Below are positions 46,102 to 59,370 of a DNA stretch of 64,000 bases, piece by piece (within the stretch, counting starts at the first letter, position 1; each line of letters begins with the position of its first letter). Position numbers and translations under genes: made by a program. This DNA comes from Arctopsyche grandis (lineage: Eukaryota; Arthropoda; Insecta; Trichoptera; Hydropsychidae). Under the pieces are notes generated by a model. It did not search any database. It saw nothing but the letters and a program-made list of their open reading frames with translations, and was not told where the DNA came from. The stretch covers positions 14,240,001 to 14,304,000 of the forward strand of contig NC_135365.1 in the NCBI RefSeq assembly GCF_051622035.1, given 5' to 3'.

Positions 46102-47752
46102 CAGTCCCATGACAGCGAATTACTAACACCATGCGGATTTTGCAAATTCTATGTTTAGAGCTATATATTGAAGAGTAGGTTCGTAAAATTAAAACAAAGA
46201 TGTGTTTATAATGATTATACATAGTTTATTTACAATATTAATACAACATATATATATATTATTAATATTTTGTATGTCCACCCTTATTTCGGAGACACGA
46301 TGCTATTCTTTTGGGCATACTCTCAATACAAGACGCAATGGTTGACTTTATCTCAGGATCTCCCTGCCACACAGAAATTATGTTTTGTTTTAGGATATTT
46401 TTATTGGTACATTGGAGCTTATTTAATTTCATTTTAAGGGTATGCCGGACATTTTCTTTAGGATTTAGATCGGGAGAATTACCGGGCCAGTGAAGGAGCG
46501 GTAAATTGTGGTCGGACATGATTTTTTTCACAATTTTGGCTTTATGGCAGGGTGCAAAAATATTGCAATAAGTGCAGGCAATCCCTTTTGTCAATTTTGT
46601 TTTGTATAGAGTGCAATAGGGTGTATCGCAATACCGTTATATATTGCGAAGCATTCATCATCCCTTCTACAAAATACAATGGCCCCCGACCTTCCGCACT
46701 AATTGAGCCCCAAATCATGAGTGACAGCGGGTGTTTCACATTTTTTATGACACAGGACTCATTATACCGCTTGCCGACTCGCCTACGTACGTATTGGTGA
46801 GTCGGTGTCATCAATTGAATTGACGACTCGTCAGAGAAGTGAACCTTAAAAATGTTAAAAACATCGATTAATTCAATTCATTCAAAAAAAATTAAACAAA
46901 TAATTTAATTTCAATTAAATTACCCCTTTCCAATCGTCGAGGGTGAAGTGGCGATGCTCATTAGCCAAATTGAGCCTGGCTTTCTTCATTTTTGGCGTCA
47001 AAAGCGTTTTTTTAAGTAGTTGTCTGCCATTCATCCCCGCGTCTGCGAAACGGCGTTATATTGTCCGAGTCGATATTTCGGTTCCGCTCCCGTAAATTTG
47101 TCTGGATTTTTTTATTTGTGGCAAACCGATCCTTCTCAACAGTATTTATAATATATCGATCGACTCGAGGACCGTATTTTCGAGTGCCACAACAATTCTT
47201 ACGCTTGGTGACCGTAGGATTTTCACCTCTTTTTAGTTGGGTGCTAATTTTATGCACACTGAAAACTCTAACCCCCTGATCTTTAGCAATATATCGTATA
47301 GAATACTTCCCAGTATTTAATAATGTGGAAATATTGGCGATTTTCTCCATAGATAAATATTTATTTCTTCCCATCTAAAAAGGAAAGGGGTTTTTTTCAC
47401 AAGCAATTTAAACAAATAATTAAGTCACATTTAAAAAATTTAAACACTTTAACTTACTTCAATGATATCGATAATATACAGGAAAGCAAAAATCTCTTCA
47501 AAACTAACTTTTCTCCCAGTGAAAGCACACGTCTACACCAAACGAATTTCAAAGCCAAACTGTGTATTTGCACTTGTTCGGTTTTTAAACTATTTGTATA
47601 AACACTACTCATCCTATCCTTCTCTAAATACATAAAATAGGATACAATGAATGGTCTACAAAAAAAACCAACCCAAAATGTTACTAAAGACGGCGCAGGT
47701 ACACAAAATAGGGTAAATACGCGGGTGTTAGTAATTCGTTGTCATACGACTG
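46102..47752 (-). mobile_element. Tc1-like transposon, 1651 bp, dead
   Basis: Inverted ends CAGTCCCATGACAGCGAATT and CAGTCGTATGACAACGAATT continue into ACTAACACC on both sides. TA dinucleotides (46100-46101 and 47753-47754) flank the element. It holds a minus-strand transposase with an intron and disabling changes. Confidence 0.92.
46262..47374 (-). pseudogene. Tc1-like transposase pseudogene with intron
   Basis: From ATG 47374 the N-terminal part reads as a helix-turn-helix Tc1 domain (MEKIANISTLLNTGKYSIRY; about 120 codons), after which a frame change is needed to reach RQLLKKTLLTPKMKKARLNL. The frame then runs to DDWKG. A 79-base GT-AG intron (46845-46923) separates this from VHFSDESSIQL, which holds the first catalytic Asp. 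Farther on come SLMIWGSISAEGRGPLYFVE and, after another frame change, FAPCHKAKIVKK, then HWPGNSPDLNPKEN with the third acidic residue. The expected second Asp before APCH is replaced. Two frameshifts and this loss make it inactive. Confidence 0.85.
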
Positions 47753-50239
47753 TAGTAGTGATGGAGAATACTCCTTCAACATTTACATTACAATACATCA
47801 TCGCTGTTTAACCTTTAGCCGTTTGCCAATCGCTATTTGTCAGATGTACGTGTTGATATACTAAATAAAACCAGATCGCTTTGATTTTGTATCTCTGAGT
47901 TCATTCAAATTTATCTGACGAGTGCATTCATGTTGTATAATAGTTTAACTTATCACTATAATATTGTTGCTATTTTCTTAGTAGGTATGTATGTATGTAG
48001 ATATATTCAAATCAAAAATATTTTTATTTAATATAAATGCAATACTGTATATTTTTGGAAACCGAAAATTAGAGGAATATTGTCTTTCGTTAAATAGTGA
48101 GCTGCTTTACAATTTAGATTTACCTATTTAGTATGTTCCGATCAGGGCTGTGGAATCGGATCAAAATTTACCGACTCCGACTCCAAATTGAATGATTTTA
48201 GTGACATTAGTGAATTATCTTGCTAATGTATAAAAATGTTGGTATTAAAATAATAGCGATTTTCAAAATATAATAAATAAGGAAAATTGACATGTCATCC
48301 AATTTATTGAATTATTGGCAATTGAATATGTAAAAATAAAAAATAATTATATTAATAGTGTATGAATTTCATACAAAAATAAATCAATTAAGTAAAATCA
48401 GAATTAAATTAGTAAAAAACTATAAGACGGAGGAAACAATTGATTTTGGCCACAAAACATCAAAATACACGTAATTCAACGATTTTATTCATAATGTAAT
48501 TTAAAATCATGATGTTTATAAAGAAATTAATATATTTAAATTTACGAGTAGGTTTACTTCAATATAATTATATAAAGACATACCGGAATACGACTAATTA
48601 AAGAAAATAATAAAAAATGAGTCGGTTGATTTTTTATGAATCCACAGCCCTGGTTCCAACTATCACGATTGTCCGTTTTGAAATCGAAATCAACCCGATA
48701 CACACCATGATTCCAATCCGAGGCCGATATGATTATTAAACTCGCCCCTGATGATACTCCAATTGAATATTCCTGTTCTCATGACAATGTTTTGATTATA
48801 AACTTAGATTTCCTATACATATATGTATATCATTGTCTTTCAGTAAATAGCATTTTAGTATTTGTATGTGAATTGAAGATCAATTTGTACAATACATATA
48901 TTCTCAACGATATGCACTTTGGAATAATGCAGTATTGTGTAAATTTGTGAAACACTGTTTTTAAAACTTTTTTAAAAGTTTTTCTTATGATTTACATACT
49001 ACACATTTTGTAAACTTATTGTCCTTTTGACCGTGACATCCCGCTTAATGACACCAACTATCGGTCGGTTATTAAGTTGTAAAATGTAATGTTCGCTATT
49101 ACCATCTAGTTTTTACGATTGTAATTAACGTTGCTTAGCGTTGTAGACTAAATGAAAAAAACGTTCATCGCAATCTTGTACAGTACATATTCAATTTTAA
49201 TAAAGATGCTTCTTGTACATACATACGTAAATATTTCTACAAAGTGTTCTGCAACAAGTTGTTGCTTGCATTTGGATTACATATTGGAGTCTAGCATTGT
49301 GTATCCCACTTATCGCATAACGTAGCACGCGATTATATTTCAGGCACTTCAGTTTTATTCGATTTTAGCGAAACCACATGGAGACGTACGCGAAACTTGT
49401 TTTCAGATCGACCTTATTCTAGTAGGCCAAATTTGAACCGTCTTGACCCGTCGCAAAACTCACCATAGGTTTGACACTGATCAATAAAAGATTAATTTGA
49501 AGAAATGTAGGGTAAACTTGTTGAAATAATATGATCATACGAACTAATAATGACATGAAGATACGCCTCTCACAGCTGAATTCCGCGTAAAAGTCACGCA
49601 CTTTTGAGTGTGTTCTTACCAATATTTGAAAATTTTGTTTGATGTTTACAATTAAATCAAGATTCTTGTCTTTTTGACTCGTTAAAATCAAGCTAATGCG
49701 ACTTCGCATATACATCGTATTTATTTATTTTTATATATGTATGTATATGTATATGAATATTAAATTACTAACGATCGTGTAGGGCATCTGTTTACGATGT
49801 GATTGTCTCCCGAATATATGTATGTATGCAGATTTCAATAACCAAATAAATATGTACATATATCTAAGACGTGGTGTTAGACACCGTATTTGTCATTTTC
49901 TCATTTTAGGCCAAATCGAAGAGATACTCGATTGACAAATTACGCCAAATTTTATTTTATTACATACATGCATCATGTGTGCCATGATAGGAATTAATTT
50001 GAGGTGATACATATGGTTAGATTATTTTCGTACACACGCATTTACAATTTTTCAAACAAAACAGTACATAAAATACAATATCGACATCTGTAGACGGTCA
50101 GAAAAAATTGGACACACATAAATTTGCGAGAAATACGTTATGCGGGTAGCATTTATAAGATTCAACAAATTCGAGTTGCTAACTCAAATTTGCAAGAAAC
50201 AGAGGAAGATTTATTGAATCCGTCACAACAATTAAGCTA

Positions 50240-50345
50240 GAAAAATCGGATGATTCTAACAGGAGACGGTTGACTTGCGTTCTAATTACCGCAAGATCTC
50301 GTCAACAACGTTTTTGCCTAGGACTTGAACCCACGACCTCTCTAC
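50240..50345 (-). repeat. Possible tRNA-like SINE head remnant
   Basis: On the minus strand GTCGTGGGTTCAAGTCCTAG (plus about 50320-50339) resembles a tRNA T-arm/B-box. No convincing A box or clover leaf could be drawn, so it is treated as a SINE remnant, not a tRNA gene. Confidence 0.35.
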
Positions 50346-50409
50346 TAGTATGCAATAAATCTACTTGTACACAACACATTTTTCAAATTGATTACATTTT
50401 CTAAGTTTT

Positions 50410-50660
50410 ATTTCATCATCATCATCAACAGCCACTTCATCCACTGCAGCATCAAAGCTTCTCCAACACGCTTCTATTCCTCTGTGTTTTACGTAACTCT
50501 CATCCATTCCACCCCACACATTCTTCTAATTTCGTCTACCTATCTTCCTTGCGGCCTTCTTCTTACTTTTTTACATTCTCATAGGTGCCATTCCAGCACT
50601 TCTTTTGTCCACCTTTCGTACATTCATTTACCACCACATATCATTACACCAGAGATATTT
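50410..50660 (-). mobile_element. RTE-like LINE 3' coding remnant
   Basis: The plus strand shows CATCATCATCATCAACAGCC, then CTCATCCATTCCACCCCACA and CGTCTACCTATCTTCCTTGC. On the minus strand such sequences encode the C-terminal tail of an RTE-type reverse transcriptase, as in the clearer copy at 61376. It is highly degenerate. A small fragment of the same family is at 39115-39190. Confidence 0.5.
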
Positions 50661-50735
50661 GAAAATTAGCTCATTCATTGCACTGGTTGGTGAAATTATG
50701 ACTGTATTTATGTACCTGAAAGTGGACACATACGT

Positions 50736-51118
50736 GGGTTTGGTGCAAACGATCGAAAAGCGCCGGACAGATTGAACCACAGATTAACTGGATGGCTGCT
50801 TTAAACAAAATTCTCGACTTCACGAATGAAAAATTGCATATCAGATAACGAGTAACCTTTCGATGTGCACAGATGCAATTATTAAAATGGTAATTATTAA
50901 AATTGAGTTGGATCATTCTGGCGAGTTTTTAATAATTTAATAAGGAAAAATTCGGAACTTAAGTATCAGAAGCACAGAACGTATACAGGGTAGGTATGTC
51001 GGGACTTCGGGTAGATTTCGCTTAGTGTAAGTGCGAGCAGTGCGCACGCATAAGGTACACGTGTCGTTAATCTGTGGTTTAGTCTGTCTGGCGCTTTTCG
51101 ATCGTTTGCACCGCATCG
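50736..51118. mobile_element. Mutator-like MITE, copy 2
   Basis: This 383-bp element is about 90 percent similar to the one at 2042. Ends GGGTTTGGTGCAAACGATCG / CGATGCGGTGCAAACGATCG include about 45 bp of inverted repeat. No TSD is visible at this site. It has a 16-base internal duplication (ATTATTAAAAT...) near 50875-50905. Confidence 0.82.
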
Positions 51119-53302
51119 GGAAAAATTACGAATGGCTTTTTTTTAAGTTTTGTAATATTTTTATACTTTTGGCACGCAATTTGATAGTGTTTCAATATCA
51201 TTGTATACATTCCAACGACGTAAAGTTTATAACGTTTTTTTTTTAGTTATAACTTGATATGACGAGCTTGTTACTCGTTTCCATGTGTGTATGGTCAGTG
51301 GCGCGCGTATCTCCAACAAACAAATTGGGTCAATCGTTCTCGCATTGCACCGCTGCAATTATTATTTAAAATATATTTACAACGTACGTGCGGAGACGTT
51401 TGAAGATCGCCGATCTATCGGCAGCCACCGATAAGTTTCCTTCGGCCATTTGCCAATAATTTCGGGTACGTTGCCAAATGTAGACGGCACGGACGCGGGT
51501 AACTGCTGCACATTTCACGTGTTTATTTTGCATTTTCCACGCGACTATGTATTATCATTGGTTTGTGTTTGTAAATTTTGCATGAAGTAGTGGTCTTTCT
51601 CTCTCTTTAACGAAGATTTTCCGACTTAAAAATAAACATGACTATGTGTGCGTAGTTTTCCATCGCTTCCAATTGATGTTGAATGTTGTACTGCACCTTC
51701 AGTGTGCGGTCTTTTCACCTTCACTTTCTATGGATGCAGTTTATGTGTACCTACCATGACCTTTGTCAAGAACTCGTATTTATATCCGTACAGTCAGGTG
51801 ACGACTGATTCGCTCCTTGACAATTTTCACGTCCGCTTTTCTCGAAAATATTAGCGTGAATTTCCTGGGAAGCGTTCGTTCATTGGTTTCTTTCGACGAA
51901 ATCATTTTTATCTTATTTCAGTGAATTTAATATCTGTTTTAAATATTTTTGACAGTAATCAATGCCAATAATGTAATGTGTGCAAAAATTTGTAGAACAT
52001 GTTTCCTTTAAGCCCAATCTGTAATCGAGAGGAAGTGAAGTACAAAACCAACCCATAATGTCATGAGAATTTATTCGAACTGCCTTCTTATGTACATACA
52101 TTGATGAACTGTCTTATGTACTTTTGTATGTATGTATATTGAACGTTTTAGTCCAGTATTTTATTAATGATCAACAGTGCTATCCAGAACTAAATCACAC
52201 CTGTTTCTCGCTCAAAAAAATTATAATGGGTGTAAGTTAGTCGGAAGATTAGGTTGAAGTTTATGCGTACACCGTCCATGAATGCTTGTGGGATGTAAGA
52301 ATTTCATGACAGCATTACAAGAATAGTAGTCGTGACACTTAACATCGAGTTTTGTTTGTTTCAGTTTGTAAATGCATCGCATTGTCTAATTTGGTAGTCG
52401 TTTTAGTACCAAAGTCCTCAACATGATTAATGTTTTAAAATAAAATCGCTGTTTTCGAAACATATCGGTATGAAATAGTGTGTATAAAATGTTAATTTAT
52501 GGACTTCAATTATTTTATCTTAAATGTGAGTTATACACATAAAACGTGTTGAAAATGGTCTCCCTCACCTCTATATACGTAATTTTATGATGGGCTATTT
52601 GCACTTGCATACCTGTATAATTGGCGATACCTGCATACCTGTTAAATTGTCCAAGTAAAGATGTACATACAATGTATTCATAGCCCTTTCTCCTCAGACA
52701 GTCAGTTTGGCAACCGTTGTTCGTAAATATTTAAAATGCGAATTTTAAAACGGGGTCCTTAACCTTTGTTTGTCTCGTAACCGTAGACACAACCTTGAAA
52801 AGGTTAAGACCCCCATACCGATCTTTACGCCTAGTAGTTGTGACTTATTGCGAAATTAAGCAGTGTAAATACAGATCGTATTTATTATATCTAAAATGTG
52901 CCTTTGCGAGACGGACTATTTCTGATTTACTCTGATCGATCGATTCAGCGTTGATCATATGAAGAGCGGTATATGTAAATACATTTGTTTATGATCTTTA
53001 TTGGCTTGTAGACAAACAAACTGCCGAATAGAAATAACGTACATCATTCAACGGGGAATTTTCTCTGTGACATAACGATTGAATCAGTACATACATATAT
53101 TTAGACATTTTCCGACTATTTATATACTCGTACTGAATACGCATTGATCGATAGAACGATACTTCTAAGTAGTGAATAAATGTCTCAAAAAAGACATATA
53201 CGTTGGGTTTACTTATTTTGTTCTCAAGAGATGGAAAATATGAACGGAAGAGATTATGATTTGGTAAATATAATTCTATAATATTAAGTTATATACAGAT
53301 TA

Positions 53303-53810
53303 AGGTGTGTTTATACTAGCTCAGCACAGACCGGCAACTGCATATAAATAGCAGTACGAAAAATATTCTTTAGTATATTCTACATGTATGGACAGATTCA
53401 TATGTTCCGTAATATGTACGTGGCGTAGATGTAACAGCAGGAACCGACAATATCTATTCATATTAAACAGCAGTACATGTCACTGAAACCTATGAAGCAG
53501 AGCTAGTTTTCTTTGATCACTGTGGAAATATTCATGCATGCGATACGCCATAGTCATACTAAGAAAAGTGCATATGAATATTTTCTTTTGGAACGTCATA
53601 TTGTGACAATATTGACTTGATGATACGACGTAAGTAATATTGTATATTCATATAAGCCGATTTTGCTTCGCACTCGTCGATTAAAAAAGAACAAACATGC
53701 TGAAAACGGGTGTTGCTGTATAATATGAATAGAAATAGTATTTTCCGTGCTGTGTTGTTTTGTGCCGAGCTGTTGATGTGGAGTGTTGGATAATATACAT
53801 AAATAGATCT
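53303..53810. mobile_element. Harbinger MITE, 508-bp intact copy
   Basis: Ends AGGTGTGTTTATAC / AGATCTATTTATGT are flanked by TTA at 53300-53302 and 53811-53813. Internal blocks CAGACCGGCAACTGCAT, TTCCGTAATATGTACGTGGC and TAAGCCGATTTTGCTTCGCA match the other family copies. It is the uninterrupted reference for the nested copy at 21950. Confidence 0.85.
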
Positions 53811-54239
53811 TTACACGAATTAAGAAATAAATGGGAAATCGGCGGAAGCTTCTTTCTCACCTTTTTTTATGATGGGCTATTTGTACTTGCTTACTCGATC
53901 TTATATGAAACTGTCGCAATAACAAACGTTTAAATTCCGAAAATACTGACAGAAAGAGGTCGATCTGAATATGATCAAAATCATGCCAGGAAAAAAACAT
54001 ATTTTTCACTTTTCAAGTCCTAGTCTTTTGTGTGCCTCAATTGTTTGCTCACCTTCAACTTTTCAACCTCTTGACATACGTTGTATTGTATCCTAACCAA
54101 ATTTTTCTTTTATGTTCAATTTCGTTTACTCAATCACCATTCAAATGCTTTTCTGAAGAAACGGTTTGTCCATGATAACATACTGGTTCAATAAGTCATC
54201 GACGTGTGCAAGTATTATGTATATGTACATACATATGTA

Positions 54240-54530
54240 TGAAGAAGTGTTCGATGAAGGAGCACGTGAGTATCAAAGCATCGGTCGAGTTTATTTCGGC
54301 TTGGCGTCACGCGGCCGCACTGGGTGAAGGTCGCGTGCCGGCCTCATCGTCTTCGATGTCGGTCTGCGTGCCAGACGTGTGCCACCAGCTCTCGTGGTAA
54401 CAACCTCACTTCCGAAACGACTCTCGTATGTCTTGTGGTGGTCAAGAAACCAGTTGTGGCCGATCTGTTTATCGATGGCGCAACTCGAACGTTGTGCACT
54501 GATGTAATGTAGAGCAGGTTGGGTTAGGTG
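54240..54530. other. GC-rich unidentified patch
   Basis: About 290 bases are much more GC-rich than the flanks and open in one minus-strand frame (54291-54566, containing WFLDHHKTYESRFGSEVVTT) and one plus-strand frame (to 54400). I recognise neither. It ends near TAGAGCAGGTTGGGTTAGG. It could be a SINE/LINE fragment, an inserted exon or a regulatory island. Confidence 0.35.
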
Positions 54531-55109
54531 GCAGAAGTTCGAATATGAATTTGGAAGTACATACATATGTACATACTTACATAATCTGAATTAAAAGTTT
54601 TGTCAAAGCAATCAATGAATTTTCCAGGGAAATTCGTAAACTTTTCGTACGTGACATTGTTGCCTAGGTAACGCATGCGAGCATTGTATTAATTCGATAT
54701 AACGCTTTCGGCAAAATTGTCAAACATTAACACGACTTTAAAACTGGAGGTTTTTATAAAAAAATATTTAGCACAGTCTGCACATAGTCAATTGAGTAGC
54801 AGTAAATTGAAGAGCCCTGCCTATCTGAACAGTTATACGATTAATTTGCGATATGTACGCCACGAAATTTTTCGATCGAGTTCTAATATTTATTACCTAC
54901 ATATGTACATATGTACTACTGAACTTTTCATTAGTAATGGCTTGACACATATTTGAAAAATTATTTCTCTATGTCTATGTAAAAAAAACTTCTCTATGTA
55001 CAAAAACTTTTGGAAGTATTTTTCCATATTCGACATCTCTATTGCGAATGTTTTTAATCTGTAATCGGCGGACCAAATTTGAATAAATTTCGTTTCGACT
55101 AGTTTCGAC

Positions 55110-55530
55110 TTTTTTACATTATTTCCTACAATTTAGCTTTAGTGATATTACAAATATACTTTATACATTGCGTAACTGTGGCTAAGCATATATGTATGTA
55201 TGTATGATAAATATAACAATAAATTCAATAATAAAAATAAAATATGATAAATAAAGTAATTATAAAAATAAAATAAAAGTAAAATATGAACAAATTATAA
55301 AATAAGAACATATTTGCATTCTCAAATTAAGCAATTCTTCAACCTGATCAGCAAATTTTAAATGAAGCAAATCTAAGCTAACAGAAATCTGGTTGAGAAA
55401 CTTCATCAAATTGGCACGTGCCACAGGAGAAGAGAACAAACTGCGGCATCTAATGTACCCGTGTTGCCTGATAATATTGAAACTTAATTCTGCAAGAATT
55501 TGAGGATGGCTCACCAAACCACCTGGTAAT
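55110..55530 (-). mobile_element. LINE 3' fragment (non-LTR) with partial ORF
   Basis: The minus-strand frame 55517-55260 encodes SPVARANLMKFLNQISVSLD, then LLHLKFADQVEELLNLRMQI, followed by an AT-rich 3' region. It matches the fragment at 27736. The peptide resembles the C-terminus of a LINE ORF2, but no reverse transcriptase domain remains, so the clade is open. Confidence 0.6.
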
Positions 55531-55616
55531 TTGTAGAAATGTCTTAGACATGGCTAAAATATATATATGTATATATTTTTAAATATAAGTGTAAATAATT
55601 TCGGAATATTATTACA

Positions 55617-55861
55617 TCTATTATATATTTTCGAAAGAGCCTTTGTATGTATGTATGTAAGGTTTGTTGGTAATCGAAAAATAAATCAAAGTTTCTATGA
55701 CGACGATTCGATATGGTTGAACTTGAACTTGAATTGAATTTGAATTTTTTTTTTCGATTCCAATAAATTTAATAAAAAAAAATGAATATTTCTATTAGAT
55801 TCGCCATGTTTAAGCTAACTTTATATTACAAATACTGAGCGAAGCCGGGTAAAACAACTAG
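55617..55861 (+). mobile_element. Non-autonomous Helitron, short
   Basis: It starts TCTATTATATATTTTCGAAA (then GAGCC) and ends CTGAGCGAAGCCGGGTAAAA, then CAACTAG before T. The GAAGCCGGGTAAAACAACTAG-type terminus with 3' CTAG is a common insect Helitron end. It is 245 bp and non-coding. Confidence 0.72.
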
Positions 55862-57951
55862 TCTTTAATAAACCTATGAAATGAAATCCCAAGAGAAATA
55901 CAGAAACACTTCCTAACTCTTGATAAGTCACCAAAAATATAAAAAAATATTTTTTTTAGTTAGGAGAAATTTGTGTATGGCAGTGCCCATTAAAAACGAG
56001 CTGTCCGTTCCTATAACTATCCTGAAATTTTTTTACCATTATCCTGTAGTGTTGATTTTCAGCAAGTAATCACTTGTTGTAATGTAACAAATCCACGTTC
56101 TCAATTTACAATTCGTTGTCATAGATTAATATTTACGATTAGAAAATTTGAATTTTAATACAATATTGAAATAAAAATAGAATAATATTCGAATAGTTTT
56201 ATATACATACATATATCGAATATTCAAGTATTACATTAGGACCATTTAAAACAAGTACGAGTTTATTAATTTATTAATAAAATGCTTAGAAACGTTCATA
56301 CTACCTTCCGTTTTCAAATAGTGTACATAAATGTAATATTTTCCTAGCGTACTAAAATGAAAACTAAAGCTTATCGATTTTCCTTGTTTCCCCTCACGTT
56401 ATGATTCATTACAATATGTACTCTGTGGGGTTATGAATCATTGAAAAATTTGCTTACTATACGTTGATCTAAAGTTCGACTAACTCTAAATTGTTAATCT
56501 CATATTGTACATCGTTCTCAAATTTCAAAGTCGTAAACTTAGTTGTTTATGAATTATTGATTAACTTCCAGTATTTGAACATTGATTCAAACAAATTTAT
56601 TCTGCGATTAGTCCAAGTCGTCGCTAAGGAACAGTGGATACAATTGCACGCAGTTTTCAACAGTTTTGTTATAAACAGTTATATAAATCATTTCGATTGA
56701 CACGTTTTTCCATTTTTTATTTTTCTCGATTTTCCACCACGTTAATGCTCGGAAACTTTACGACCTTCTATACATCGTGACGCGGGAGTTTTCGCCTGCG
56801 AATAAACCGACCGTTAATACGGTGTCGCAAAAAGGTTTTTTAGCGTGTCATACATAATTGACCTTTCGAAACTGGATGCGAGCGTCGGAAAATTTAGATG
56901 AAAATATCTCTGAAAATTCCCACACACTTTTGAAACTGGTTCATAATACTATCATAGATACATACATACATACTTACGTACATACATATGTATGTGCGTT
57001 CGACAAACACGCCAGTCTGCTATTACTTTATTGTCTATTTAAAGAATAAAAATATGCGTTCTCTTATTTTTAGCTTTTATCTTTTCGCATCCGAGCGTTC
57101 AAATGTTTACGTAATATTTACTGCCGAGGAAACCTTCGCTGAATGTTATTAATAGCATTAATTTTTTCATTTTCTGTCGTTATCGACTGGTATGAAATGT
57201 TCGTGCGTTTATTTTGCCATACGAAGTGAAGATGACTTATGCATTAATTGTACATAATATTTGCGAAAATTCCCATTTATCCGGCTAATGTATGCAAACG
57301 GATTTTTCCGCCCATTTAATGGTGAACTCCTTTCTATTATCATTTTAAACGCATTTTCACGTTATTTAACATGAAAGCGAGATGTATGTACATACTCTGA
57401 CTCTTGAATACGTGAAAAATCATTATATAGCGATTTTCACATAAATCGACCTTCGTTTTGTATGCAAAACTTAATTTACGGAATCTACATTGTATTTTAA
57501 ATGAACTTTGATTAGCCATAACCACTGTAGCATGAATGTAGCACAACTATGCAAATCATATAATGGTCAACAGTTCAGTTTTATCAATGATTGAAATCGT
57601 TACATGGAATATTAAGGTCTATATAATGTATAAACAGACCAAGTGTTATTCATATAAACTACATATGTATATTGTATACACATGTAGTACATATGTAGTT
57701 ATGAATGTGTGTATGTACATACAATACATTTCTCATTTTGAAAATTGATACCAATATTTGTTCAACCACTCCCTGTGATCCGCCATATACATACATACAT
57801 ACATACATATTGTATAGTACTTGAATGTAACAACGTATCGATTTATTTATATACTGAAAACATTTATACATTCAACTATTCACATTATTTTTTAATATAT
57901 ATAAAGAATGTTGAAATTGGAAAGACTTTAATTTGTATGTATTATGTAGTG

Positions 57952-58363
57952 CAGCGGTTCCTAACCCTTTTTTAATCGCGTACCACTTGATAGTACATTA
58001 CGCTCAATTGTACCACCATATAAAATTTAATGTATTTCATGAAATTTGTTATTGCAAGAGTAATTACATATAATATAGGTAGTATTTGAATTGTAAGAAA
58101 TTTGAAGATAGGTAGAACAGTAGACGATCATCGATTTTCGAGACGAGACGATTTTCGATCATCGACTGTAAATATTGACGTCGACTATGATTAATGATTT
58201 ATTAAGATAATGTTTATTAATTATTTAAAAAATATTTCTATTTTTATGATTGTAAATCGTTCATTCCTGAATGTCCGTCATTATTGTTTTTTTTTTTCAC
58301 GTACCACCAACCATCAACTGCGTACCACCAAGTGGTACGCGAACCACAGGTTGGGAAACGCTG
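57952..58363. mobile_element. hAT MITE with exact 8-bp TSD (CAGCGGTTCC)
   Basis: This 412-bp element has ends CAGCGGTTCCTAACC / CAGCGTTTCCCAACC and is flanked by ATGTAGTG at 57944-57951 and 58364-58371. Subterminal GCGTACCAC motifs repeat in both halves. This is a typical hAT MITE. Confidence 0.92.
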
Positions 58364-58558
58364 ATGTAGTGTATTTCCATACAACTTTCCATTAATTTGT
58401 ATGGAAATACACATACAACTTAATGGAAAAAAAAGAAAATGACATGAATGAATTTGTGTGTGTATAAGAAATAACGTAATTAATATATTTATCTACTTCG
58501 TTATATTACTAGTTCGTAGGAATCATCCGGATAAGTCTTCTCATGTACATACATATAC

Positions 58559-58734
58559 CAGTGGCGTGCCGTGAAAATCTCCCCGTTTTTGTTCCACAGC
58601 CTTACTTTGTGCGCGAGCAGGATACAAGAGGACTCGGTATGACGTCACCTAGTCTCTCTAATATTCTGCTCTGGCACACAAAATAAGGCTGTGTGACAAA
58701 TACAGGGAAATTTTCAAGGCACGCCACGCAACTG
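58559..58734. mobile_element. hAT MITE (CAGTGGCGTGCC), 176 bp
   Basis: Ends CAGTGGCGTGCCGTGAAAAT and, inward from the right, CAGTTGCGTGGCGTGCCTTG, then AAAATTTCCC. It is flanked by ACATATAC / ATATATAC, an 8-bp TSD with one difference. It includes CAGCCTTA...TAAGGCTG, a second inner inverted pair. Confidence 0.82.
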
Positions 58735-58771
58735 ATATATACTGTAAATATGTACATATGTATTTATGTTA

Positions 58772-59113
58772 CAGTCCAAGTGTACACTTTGTACGTTTGT
58801 GAACATACTAGTTTGTTCATACACGAACCAATTTGGTCAGTTATAGTGTACACAAAAGAACAAATTGACGAACGAACCAGTTTTTTCATGCACAAATTAT
58901 TTTTAATATTAGCGGAAAAGGGAATCATAGCAATCTTGCAGTGCGTTCGACAGGATTTCCCATTTTAAATACGTGGCGTTTTCACAGCTCAAAAGTTTTG
59001 TCAGCTTAAAGTGTCATTCGACACTTAGTGGGAGTCTATTTGAAGATAGCTTTTGACTGATAACAGAATTTTCAAAATCAAACTAGAATTTTCATGAACG
59101 CACTGGAGTGAAG
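58772..59113. mobile_element. Tc1/mariner-type MITE (family D), copy 3
   Basis: It starts after TA with CAGTCCAAGTGTACAC and contains GAACATACTAGTTTGTTCAT and TGTACACAAAAGAACAAATT. The right end (CACTGGAGTGAAG before TA) is diverged. It is non-coding. Confidence 0.68.
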
Positions 59114-59194
59114 TATACATAGTTTCATTCCTGAAATGAGTAGATTCTTCTTCATTCCTTTTTACAAGCATTTTATTAGCTTCACTCTCTTCAA

Positions 59195-59370
59195 TGATCT
59201 TCATGCCCGTCAAAAATTATGATCTGATTTTGAACCACTTCCACTCACTCTTAAGATCGCTTTGATATCTTAACAACATACTAGGGGGGCTAGCTAACAT
59301 TCAGATAAGCAAATGTCTCCGAAATTAAGCTAGAGGAGGTTGATCATTAACGAACTCATTAAAATTTAGA
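59195..59370. repeat. Dispersed repeat, uninterrupted relative of the 42.7-43.2 kb locus
   Basis: The blocks ATGCCCGTCAAAAATTA, GATCTGATTTTGAACCACTT (then CCACTC) and AAGCTAGAGGA... AACTCATTAAAA occur in the same order as at 42712-43245, but without the 300-bp foldback. It marks a moderately repetitive element of unknown class. Confidence 0.7.

Noticed and set aside
50320-50339. Possible tRNA gene
   Set aside because: There is only a T-arm-like stretch; no acceptor stem or D-arm pairs, so at most a SINE remnant.
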